Below, piece by piece: positions 18,861-27,875 of a stretch of 64,000 nt of DNA (its first letter is position 1; each line of letters begins with the position of its first letter). The notes beneath the pieces were generated by a model. The model worked only from the letters and a program-made list of their open reading frames with translations, did not search any database and was not told where the DNA came from. Made by a program: the position numbers and the translations under genes. The DNA is from Nitzschia sp. pyKryTriq1 (lineage: Eukaryota; Bacillariophyta; Bacillariophyceae; Bacillariales; Bacillariaceae), in contig OY101128.1 of assembly GCA_956465555.1 (NCBI GenBank), positions 992,001 through 1,056,000 on the forward strand, written 5' to 3'.

Positions 18861-20750
18861 ATGCCGTGTACACCTCTCCTTCTGCTTCTAGACGGCGTCC
18901 TGTCTCAAGACGAGGACCGAATCTCCCAAGCTATCACTCAAATAATCGACGAAGCCAAGGTGCCGTTGGAGGTGGAGGCGGAGACGGAGGGTATATCGCA
19001 CCGGCTTCTGTCTTCGGCTTTGGCGTTGGAACAGATTGTCGCGCAATTGATGCTCCGCAAGCCCGAGTGGGCTCGTATTGCCAGCCGACGCGACGGATCT
19101 CTTCCGTTGCATTTCGCCGCCTCCATTGGCAGCATTCCTCTCGCTCGGTTGATCCTCAACGCCAATCGCAAGGCAGCCTTGACTCCGAACCAAAAGGGGA
19201 AAACCCCTCTCCACTACGCGGCTCGAGAAGGTCGGGTGGATATGGTCGAGTTCTTCATGATGGAAGTCCCCGAAACGGCATCGATTCGGTCCAAAAAAGA
19301 CAAACTCGCTCTGCACTTTGCCGCTGGAGAAGGGCACTTTGGCGTCGTCCAAGCGTTACTCAAGGCGAACCCTGGTGGCGCCTCGTTGCCCTCCAAAAAG
19401 GGCAAGGTGGCCATTCACTTTGCCGCCCGCTGGGGCCATGTCCAAATTGCTCAGGCTCTGCTGGCGATCAGCCCCGAAACAATTTCGGCTCTGGACTATG
19501 AAGGGTCTTCCGCCTTCCACGATGCGGCGAGAGAAGGACAAGTCGAAATGATGAAATTCTTGGTACAACAGTATCCTCAGGGTTTGAAGCAAGTGAATTT
19601 GCGAGGTGAAACTCCACTCGTCCCTGCCATTCGAAGTGGTAATTTGGAGCTGGTCACATTGATGATCCATGCCTGGCCAGAAGGAGGCAAGCATCTATTG
19701 CAGAGAGTCCGAGAGTATGACAATGTGAACGAATGGAATTCGGGCATATTAGAAATATGTCTTCGGGGAGCAGTGAACATCCTGACCAGCACCGAGGAGG
19801 AGGAGGAGGAGGAGAAGGAGTCATCCTGCACGGAGGCTACCACCACCAACACTAGCTCCTCGGTCAGTAAAGTTTCCAACGAGACTGCCGCTACTGCCCT
19901 TCTCTTGGCATCGATGAAAGCAGCCCAACTTTTCATCCACGATAATACGAGTACAAAGCATCCCTCGGATGGTAATACCACCCCACCACTAATGATTGAA
20001 AAGAGTGGTGGTTGCCCTGAGCAGCAGCAGCAGGGTTTGGATATTCATCTACCAAGATCCAAGTCACCCATCCTAGAACAAGCAAGGGGCGGTGGAGCCA
20101 ATAAGAAACACAAACGCAAGGATTCCTCATCATCACTATCATTATCAAGCAGAAAACGACCCCGTCCGGACGGACCCTCCGACGACGATGAGAAAGGGGA
20201 TCATGATGGTAGTGGTGATGATCTGTTTTCGGAACTACGGGCAACCTCTCAGCACCGATCATTTCATGAACTTCACGCTGCTTTGCAATGTGGAGTATCC
20301 GCTCCTGTGTTAAACTGCGTATTGGATCGACACGGAGAAAGCCAAATTGATGTCACGGATGAACTGGGTCGAATGCCTCTCCACATTGCCATGGAAGCCT
20401 CGTCCTCTCCTCGTAACCGAGCAAGTTCGGTCGTGGATATGATTTTGGAGCGCATTTGGAAGCCGTATCCAGAGGCCTGTTCTCATCGAGACTACCTCGG
20501 CCGCTTGCCCCTGCACCACGCTCTGATGCACCGAGCGGATGCGAAATTGGTCCAAGCACTGCTACTATCCAACCCATGTTCTGGCGTGGAACACTGCGAT
20601 GTCTTGGATGAACAGTTCATGGACAAATTGCCACTCGAAATGGCCCTCACATTTGGATGTGACATGAGTACAATCTACATGCTGTTGAGAGCAGACCCCA
20701 GTCTGATATCCACTTTTGAGGAGAGGAGTAGTGGTGTTCTATCCCCATAA
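18861..20750 (+). CDS. Ankyrin-repeat protein
   Basis: Protein of 629 aa from the ATG at 18861 (MPCTPLLLLLDGV); the frame stays open to an ATG at 18606, which would add 85 residues of low-similarity sequence. At least five ankyrin repeats are seen in the N-terminal half, with canonical GKTPLHYAAREGRVDMVEF, KLALHFAAGEGHFGVVQALL, KVAIHFAARWGHVQIAQALL and SSAFHDAAREGQVEMMKFL. A second group near the C-terminus includes GRMPLHIAMEAS and GRLPLHHALMHRADAKLVQALL. Between them is an acidic and Ser/Lys-rich segment with a basic KKHKRKD stretch and KRPRPDG, a possible nuclear localisation signal. Ankyrin arrays bind proteins; partners cannot be told. Large ankyrin families are typical of diatoms. Confidence 0.85.
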   Translation: MPCTPLLLLLDGVLSQDEDRISQAITQIIDEAKVPLEVEAETEGISHRLLSSALALEQIVAQLMLRKPEWARIASRRDGSLPLHFAASIGSIPLARLILNANRKAALTPNQKGKTPLHYAAREGRVDMVEFFMMEVPETASIRSKKDKLALHFAAGEGHFGVVQALLKANPGGASLPSKKGKVAIHFAARWGHVQIAQALLAISPETISALDYEGSSAFHDAAREGQVEMMKFLVQQYPQGLKQVNLRGETPLVPAIRSGNLELVTLMIHAWPEGGKHLLQRVREYDNVNEWNSGILEICLRGAVNILTSTEEEEEEEKESSCTEATTTNTSSSVSKVSNETAATALLLASMKAAQLFIHDNTSTKHPSDGNTTPPLMIEKSGGCPEQQQQGLDIHLPRSKSPILEQARGGGANKKHKRKDSSSSLSLSSRKRPRPDGPSDDDEKGDHDGSGDDLFSELRATSQHRSFHELHAALQCGVSAPVLNCVLDRHGESQIDVTDELGRMPLHIAMEASSSPRNRASSVVDMILERIWKPYPEACSHRDYLGRLPLHHALMHRADAKLVQALLLSNPCSGVEHCDVLDEQFMDKLPLEMALTFGCDMSTIYMLLRADPSLISTFEERSSGVLSP

Positions 20751-22217
20751 AAATATAATTGTAGTACTAGGCACAATCAACATTTTGGAAATACATTGAG
20801 CCAGCTACTAGTAGAAGGAAACTGCTAGCTACTAGTAGTCTACTATTAGAATTGCCATGCAATCCGACAAGAGCCCTATTTTCGTCATATACTAGCTATA
20901 GGGAAGTGCAGTTACGATACCGATGGAAGGGCCAACTCAAGCACGAGGAAAGAACAGCCATCAAGAACAGAGTGTCCTCGAGGCAGCTTCAGCAGGAACT
21001 ACTCCTTCTTGGCTCTATTACTACTATGAGTAGTAGAGCAAAGAGTGTCAGAGTACGTTCCAGAAGTAAATGTATCTGTCAATCAACTTCAGCCACTCCG
21101 ACTGATGCTGTGGTTGATGGATAGAGTAGCGTCGTCGTGCCTGAAGCGAAACTCCAAGTTTCTATAAATTATTATTTTTAGTGGTGGCGTGCGCGCGCAC
21201 GTGCTGACTCACATAAGTAGTACTACTGACTTACCATAATCTTTTCCCATTGGGCTCGCTCACTCGTGACATGAAATCATGATGTCTCTTCTCCGTCGAC
21301 AAAGATAGAGAGGGCGGAGGAGTCTATTGGTCTACGAAATATTTGGGTGGTTCTCTGTTTGGGTCTGCTGCTATTTTCTACCATCTACTTGCTTCTTGTA
21401 CTAACTAATCTACTACAACTATCTACGAGGAGTAGAAGTAGTAGCTTGCGTGGTTTGAAACTCTAACATGATAGTAGGAGTACAAGAAGAAGAATATGAG
21501 AATGCAACAATGTTTCTTCTCCGTCGACAAAAAGACTAGTCTTGTCGACCCAATTATCTTTTTGTTGTCTCGCCGAAGGATTCATTCCCGCGTGGCTTGA
21601 AACTCTAACAACATGATAGTAGTAGGAGTACAAGAATATGCTGCAATGTTTCTTCTCCGTCGACAAATAAAGAGAAGATAGATAGCTGAAGGCGGAGTAG
21701 CGTCGTGGAGCCTGAAGCGAAACTTCATTTCCGAGTTTAGTTTTACTGTAGCTCTGTACTACGAGTACTACAAGCGAGAATTACGAAACGTCTGGTAGTA
21801 TGGTACTACAGTAGTACATAGATACTTTATTTTTGGTGGTGGTCGGTTTGCGCACGTGCTGACGACGACTCACGTACTGTAGACTACGGTGTGGTACCGG
21901 TACAGTACTTCTTGCTCGTAATACCGTCGGTATGACTGGAGAGCGAGCTTTTGAATTCCGACAGAAAGCTCTTTACTTGCACAGTATTTCTGCCCATAAA
22001 AAGGACCTCTCGCAGAACGACTTGTTCGACTAACTCTAGTAGCCAAACGGATCGGTCACGTTTCATTCCAGTCACTTGCAGCCAGTAGATTTTTTGGTTT
22101 TTCTACTACTAGAGTTATTATGGACGATGTTGAAGGATGACGTGCTGTAAGGTGGGTGTATTTTTTCTACTATTATATTATTTGTTTCGTCTTTGAGCAC
22201 CACACTCTATAAATAAG
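20751..22217. repeat. Intergenic region with duplicated blocks
   Basis: No gene supported. A block with CTTCTCCGTCGACAAA occurs three times (near 21288, 21517 and 21652). Two of these are preceded by GAAACTCTAACA and ATGATAGTAGGAGTACAAGA. A second block, GCCTGAAGCGAAACT (near 21140 and 21707), is each time followed by TTATTTTTRGTGGTGG and GCACGTGCTGAC (near 21170-21215 and 21830-21865). So a unit of about 570-700 bp looks duplicated and rearranged. TATAAATA lies directly in front of the next gene's ATG at 22218. Confidence 0.65.
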
Positions 22218-24299
22218 ATGACAGAGAGCGATGACGAAAGCGACGACTCATCCTCTGCATCCGAAGGATATGGGCGAGGTGGTCTGGAGAATATTTCGGA
22301 GCAACTTTCTCGGATTCAGGCGATGCAAGAAAAAGCTCTCCTCCAAAAAGATCGAGAATTGGAGCTTTTAAAAAGTCGGTTGGAGCAACAGAATCGCCAA
22401 CTGTTTGAAAAGGATATAGAGATACGACACTTGGAGAGACAGCGATATCAACAGCAAGAAGAGCGGGTCTTGGAACTGCGAACTTTGGTGGGAGCACGGG
22501 GAGCCAGCAGCAGCCACACGACTAACAACCCGTACCAAGGACAACATTCGAGCGAAGGGTCTATTTTCCAGTCGGCTGCTAGGATATGCCATCAGTGCTT
22601 CCCTTCTTCAGTGCCCCGCAGCTCTACAAGTACTCGACCACCGTTACGCATGATCGATTTGATCCATTGTGCTATTTTGTTTGTCCTGGTCTTTCATTTT
22701 TACATGCTTTTTCAAATGCAGCCACAATTTCGACAATTTGAAGAATCAGCATCATCAGTATCGTATTCTCAAAGTTCAAATCATCAGGACTATCCTGTCG
22801 ATCCCATTTCTATACCAAAAACAGAGCCACTCAAACCGTGGCAATCTATTCCTCCAAAAAGCATTGCTCTGATGAAAACCTATGATCCGTTCATACAACG
22901 CCGGCATACTTGCATTCGAGCTACCCGAGAACGACAGAAAACCATTTTCGAACAAGTTCTTCTTCTTGGCAAGGACGATGATGAGAACAAGAAATTGCAA
23001 ATTTTACTGGTCGATCCTGCCTATCATACCAATGTGGGGGATCACATGCTCACTTTGGGAGAGCTGGAATTGATTCAGGGTACGTTGAAGCGACCAGCGC
23101 CCCAACAATGTCACTACATTCAAGCGAATAATTTTTATGAGAAATGCACGAATGTAGTGCGTGCCTCGGGTGATCGTGGTGATACCAACAAAGTGGCACT
23201 TTGGCATGCGGGTGGAAACTGGGGAGACTTGTGGCGAGGTACGTATGTACAGTATTGCTATTTCTTCCTTATGTTACTGGTATCCTTGTCCTCATTGGTG
23301 ACAACGACGATTGTCTCCATTTTGGTTTTTTTTTCCGAACATTTTTAATCTGTAGACGCCCAAGATGTCCGCATACCATCCATCAAGACTATTCTTGAAA
23401 ATGGCTACAAAGTCATAGGATTGCCACAATCGCTATTTTACTTGGACGAGTCGTTGAAACGCCGGGATGTGATTTCGATTAGAGAAAAGGTGGCGCTGGG
23501 TTTAGGATTGGCAAAAGAAAAAGACGAAGACGACGTGGACGTATCTCGTCGGCGTCGGTTGGTAGCATTATGGGAAGCTGCTGGAAAAGGTGCTGGTGAA
23601 ACAGACGACTGGGATACTGTTACCATTTCGGCCCCCAAACCAGTCAATACCAGTGCATTGGATACTAAAGAGGGAATCGAACTGGCTCGGTCCAAAACCA
23701 TTCTCATGTGGCGTGAGCAGGATAGTTTTGAAGAGGCGTCACGTCTGTACCCATTTGTGACGAATATGGCCGTACCGGACATGGCCTTTCAGCTGGGACC
23801 GTATGCTCCCATCCGAAAGCACCCCAAGCTACTCGTCGATGTCATTGTGTTTTTACGAAATGACAAGGAATCCAAAGTCAATTCGGAACGAAACGAGGAC
23901 TCAATTCGTCGTATCCTGCCCAAGCCCGATCTCACTTTCAAGATTGTCGATTGGTCAGATCGGTTGAATATATTTGAGACCACTGACACTTTCTTTACAG
24001 ATACTTCCATTGAGCTTTTGTCCTTGGGAAAGGTAGTGGTTTGCGATCGGTTGCACGCGGCTGTTTTGGCTTATTTGACAGGATTACCATTTGTGTATAT
24101 CGATCAAGTGAGTGGCAAAATAAGCAAAACGCTGACGACCGCCTTTGATGGTGCTGAAGGATGCTTAGATGGGGAACAGACCCATTGGGCTAGAGCCATG
24201 TCTCTAAAGGAGGCCCTTGCCAAAGCTTCGGACATGATTGATAAGCATGGTCTGAACCATGGCCAAGTGAGCTTTCTCCGTGGCCTCATTCCCTTTTGA
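22218..24299 (+). CDS. Type II membrane polysaccharide pyruvyl transferase-like protein
   Basis: Two exons, 22218-23238 and 23356-24299 (donor GTACGT, acceptor TGTAG, phase 1), giving 654 aa. Order: acidic N-terminus, coiled coil (about 26-92, LLQKDRELELLKSRLEQQN), one membrane segment (about 146-166, LIHCAILFVLVFHFYMLF), then a luminal domain. The luminal part has LLVDPAYHTNVGDHMLTLGE and WHAGGNWGDLWR, typical of the polysaccharide pyruvyl transferase fold (PF04230: GN-GD and GGG/GGN motifs), and later VVCDRLHAAVLAYLTGLPFV, the family's conserved C-terminal block (R-H-x-x-x-A). Such enzymes add ketal-linked pyruvate to glycans, or act as related glycosyltransferases. A Golgi-resident type II topology is inferred. 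The exact donor and acceptor sugars cannot be read from sequence. Confidence 0.85.
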
Positions 24300-24370
24300 A
24301 GAATATAATCTGCACCGGATCCCCGCCAACTAGTCTAGATTTCAAATATTTATCATCATTATCATCATCA

Positions 24371-25750
24371 TCATGATGTCGATGAATACTCTTCGCTGTG
24401 GGCGGCGGCAGCGAGTGGAACTTTCTCATCATCAAAGTCGTCGTTTTCCTCCCGGACTTTTGTATCGGAAGAGGGTTCCGTAGAGATGATCAAGGCTAGT
24501 CCAGCGAAAACTCCCATCGTGCCACAAAATGTTCCCCAGGTTGGGAAGTCTAAACATGCCGCTGTCTGATGATGGTCATTATGGTGACAAGCCGCTACCA
24601 GTCCAAGGGCCAAACAGAGCGTGGTGAGAATGGCCGACGTCACAGGTTGTAACACGGTATAGCTCATGACCAACGTGCCAGTAGCATGCTGATTGGCCCA
24701 CGTCATGAGTCCATACGAACCGACCGAGGCAAATACAACATAGTAGAGCAAGGCAGGAATCGCCCCGGGCGGGATATAAAATAGTCTCTGGACAAAAGAA
24801 GGATCCTCCATTTCGGGACACTCGGGACAAAAGAACGCATCGGCTCCTGGCAATAATGCTTTCGTCGAAGCAAATAAAGTTACCATAAACATGATGATCG
24901 AAGCCCCGTTATAGGCCCATGCAGTGACCAGCAACGGTGGATAGAGGGAAAGCATGCGTTTGGAGAGAATGACGTACAGGGATGTACAAAGGCAGTTGCC
25001 GAAAAAGAGAAAATTACCCATCACGTAGCGAGCTGTAGTGTTTGCGTTGGACTGCAGCAGATCGGTCGGTGGGTCATGGTCAGGTTCCGTCGTTATTTTC
25101 GAAATCGTCGTCATGGGCTCCTCGCCACGGTAGCCTGAACCTTGTTCTTTGAGCAGAACCATAGCCACACAACCCAACGAGGCTATCAAGACTCCGATAA
25201 GCCGTTTCCGTTGGATGGGCTCCCATCCCAACGCCATACAAATAGCTGCCGTAAAGATAGGTTGACTCGGCTGCCACACACTGGCGGTGACGGGTCCTGC
25301 CATTTTAATGCCCACAATAAATCCAGCTTGATTCCCAAACACCACCAGCCCCAGCACGGCAAAATTCTTCCAATGAGTTGTCCACGCTCGTAACGCGTAA
25401 GGAAGAAGAAGCATCTTCGATGAGGGCTTGTTGTTTCCCTTTTTGTTATCAGTTTGGGTCTTCTCGTCCAACATCCAGCTGCTAAAACTCGTGGTCGTTC
25501 CAGCATCACCAGTACTACTTGTAGTTGGTTGGCGATAGAAATACAAGGATAGGAGCAAAAGAATCCAGCCCGCACCTATTTCTCGCAATAAAGCAAAGAC
25601 GAGCGGGTGGGTAGCTGGCAACCCCAAGGCCCCCAGAACGGCTCCCGCACCGAAAAAGATATTGGCCAGGATCAAGGCCCCGTGCATTCTCATTTTCTGC
25701 TGTAGTTTTGCTGCTGGCAGGAGAACGGACGCCAGCTGCTGATCCATCAT
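24371..25750 (-). CDS. Drug/metabolite transporter (EamA) family membrane protein
   Basis: Single-exon 459-aa protein with about ten hydrophobic segments, in two EamA halves. The first half starts with GALILANIFFGAGAVLGALGL and includes LREIGAGWILLLLSLYFY. The second half includes NFLFFGNCLCTSLYVILSK, LLYYVVFASVGSYGLMTWA, and ATGTLVMSYTVLQPVTSAIL, the usual final EamA segments. Plant WAT1/UMAMIT and diatom nucleotide-sugar or metabolite exporters share this layout. Substrate unknown. No plastid signal. Acidic C-terminal tail is probably cytosolic. It lies tail-to-tail with the pyruvyl transferase-like gene (71 bp between stops), so transcripts probably overlap or terminate very close together. 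Confidence 0.85.
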   Translation of the reverse strand: MMDQQLASVLLPAAKLQQKMRMHGALILANIFFGAGAVLGALGLPATHPLVFALLREIGAGWILLLLSLYFYRQPTTSSTGDAGTTTSFSSWMLDEKTQTDNKKGNNKPSSKMLLLPYALRAWTTHWKNFAVLGLVVFGNQAGFIVGIKMAGPVTASVWQPSQPIFTAAICMALGWEPIQRKRLIGVLIASLGCVAMVLLKEQGSGYRGEEPMTTISKITTEPDHDPPTDLLQSNANTTARYVMGNFLFFGNCLCTSLYVILSKRMLSLYPPLLVTAWAYNGASIIMFMVTLFASTKALLPGADAFFCPECPEMEDPSFVQRLFYIPPGAIPALLYYVVFASVGSYGLMTWANQHATGTLVMSYTVLQPVTSAILTTLCLALGLVAACHHNDHHQTAACLDFPTWGTFCGTMGVFAGLALIISTEPSSDTKVREENDDFDDEKVPLAAAAHSEEYSSTS

Positions 25751-26613
25751 CGTCCTCGTCGCCCACCCTGGACATTTACGGTACTGTCTGTATTGATGCT
25801 GTCCATGTCAAGTAGTGCCAACATTCCGGAAGGGGAGCACAATCCCATCATCGTCGTCCACAAAACCTACCAAAGACCCAAAATCCAAAATCTCGAGCCT
25901 CGCGTGCGTCGCTCGTGCGTCGTGCGTCTTTGATCGGTACGAATATGAGCCGGCACCTGGCACCTCGGCACCGAGCGGAAACAAAAGTCGGTGGTGAATC
26001 ATCATCGCGGTGATCGGTCTTTCAGAAAGCACGGCACACGCACGCACGGCTTTGGCCTATCAAAACTTGCTGGGCCTGAGGAGGCATAGTTTTCAACGCG
26101 CCTGGCAGCTTCAATGACATTTTTCTAATCGTGGTGCATCTTTCGTTCATTAAATACGAACAATCGCCTTTTCAACTTGCAAGATATCCCTTTGGGCGTT
26201 TCACGAGATCGTGGGTAATTTTTTTACCATTATTTCTCTGTGGCATAAGTTCTTCATTACACGGTGGGTACGTAGATGGAATTTGTATCACCTTTCTTGT
26301 CGGTAAAATCGAGTTTTTGTTCTGACGTGATTGACTTTCCCGCTTCTACATTCTACATACCGTACTACGGTTAGAAACTGTCGAAGAATGATATTGACGA
26401 TATTCTTCTCCTTCTCCCTCCGTCGTCGTGCGTCGTCGTCGTCCTTGAGTTCCAATCCTCCAAAAACACACGCACGCATGCACTATTCCGGATCCCATAA
26501 AAGCTCATTCAATGCTTCATGAAGCAAGCTCGTTGAAACGTTGTCTTCTTATTTTCTTTCTCTGTTGATCAATAACAACTTTCGACAGTGCTCTCTAGTA
26601 GTATAGTAGTACC
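25751..26613. other. Divergent promoter region
   Basis: No gene supported in 860 bp between two divergently transcribed genes. Contains short AT-rich stretches around 26110-26330 and a CGTC/TCGT-rich tract at 26410-26450. No clear TATA element was chosen. Confidence 0.4.
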
Positions 26614-27522
26614 ATGGTCGACCATCCCTCCAATAGTACGAGTAGTACCAGCAGCATGCTCGGGCCTGCTATCCAACTCAACAATCACGGTGCCATGCTT
26701 TTGGAGCAAGGCGAGTACCGATCAGCTTGTGACACACTATGTACCGCCTTGAAAGTGATTCGAGGTCAATGCCATCCAGGCACATCGACTTCGGTCACAG
26801 TGCTACTTCCAACAGCAGCACCAACAACAACCGCCAACAAGACGACGACAAAGACAAAGGCCTGCCAACACCACCACACGACACAAGATGGTGGCAGTGC
26901 TACCAAACGCCGCGCGTCACGAAGACCTAAGTGTAATACACGATGCCAATCATCAGAGCGGTCTTCTTCTTCTTCTTTTTCTTGTCAAGAACAGCAGGAG
27001 TCGCTGGACTACGTGTTTCGATCGCCACTGAGACTGGCTCCTGAAGAAGAACAAGAAGAAGAAGATCGGCCGTCGCTCTTCTCCATCTCTTCTGCGATTT
27101 TGTTCAATCTTGGCCTTTCACAGTTTTTGAGGGCCATTGATTCGTATGATGATGAGACATCTCGTCCTAAGCGCCTTGAGGCGGCACTTCAATTGTTCGA
27201 AATGGTATATGTGCTGGAAGACAGCGCCGTCCAGAATAAGAACGAAGAAGAAGAAAACAAGGAAGGAGGTGGAGGAACACAACATATTCCACTCCTCCAC
27301 CTCATGGGAATGGTCAACAATTGTGCACAAGCCCATAAACTTTTGAACCAACCCGAAAAGGCCGACCGTCTCCTCCAACATGTCTTGACGACCTTGATGG
27401 TAGTCGTTGTGGACAAAAACAATACAAGTAGTGAAGATTTACAACAATGTTTGGAGGGCTTCTTCGCCGCCACTTCTCATTTGGTCCTCCGGAATAAAGG
27501 AAGCATGGCTGAGGCGGCATGA
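26614..27522 (+). CDS. TPR-like protein
   Basis: Single-exon 302-aa protein. The segment IQLNNHGAMLLEQGEYRSACDTLCTALKVIR (about residues 21-51) is a TPR-like helix pair. A second region, SSAILFNLGLSQFLRAIDS then RLEAALQLFEMVYVLED, and a third, LMGMVNNCAQAHKLLNQPEKADRLLQHVL, have the same alternation of small residues and A-x-x-L/Y patterns. A Lys/Thr/His-rich insertion (about 65-110) is low complexity. Diatoms have many such short TPR-like proteins with an N-N-x-G-A start. The role is unknown; scaffolding is likely. ATG context ACCATGG is favourable. Confidence 0.7.
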   Translation: MVDHPSNSTSSTSSMLGPAIQLNNHGAMLLEQGEYRSACDTLCTALKVIRGQCHPGTSTSVTVLLPTAAPTTTANKTTTKTKACQHHHTTQDGGSATKRRASRRPKCNTRCQSSERSSSSSFSCQEQQESLDYVFRSPLRLAPEEEQEEEDRPSLFSISSAILFNLGLSQFLRAIDSYDDETSRPKRLEAALQLFEMVYVLEDSAVQNKNEEEENKEGGGGTQHIPLLHLMGMVNNCAQAHKLLNQPEKADRLLQHVLTTLMVVVVDKNNTSSEDLQQCLEGFFAATSHLVLRNKGSMAEAA

Positions 27523-27875
27523 AAGGATACATCATCATCATGATCCTTTGCTATATCACAATATTGCTACTTCTATAAAGTTATTAAGAATACTAAAACC
27601 ATTTTGAATTTTGGTCTATTGATTGCTGCTTTGTTTCGATGAGTTACAACAACCAATATACCGTTTCACATTGAAATCTCCCACCCATAGCAAAGATGAA
27701 CGCTTGCCGAGCCGTAGGACTAATATATAATTTTACTGAGTGCTTCTGTAGAGATAAAAAAGTTGTCAAGGAAATAGCTCCGCAATATAGTACAGTACAT
27801 TAAAATACAAAACAGAATTAACAAAAAGCTACGTCTTCACACAAATTGTTCTGACGACGTCCCAAAGCAGCCTCA
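27523..27875. other. Intergenic, convergent 3' region
   Basis: AT-rich spacer of about 350 bp between convergent genes; probably their 3' UTRs and polyadenylation sites. No gene seen. Confidence 0.4.
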
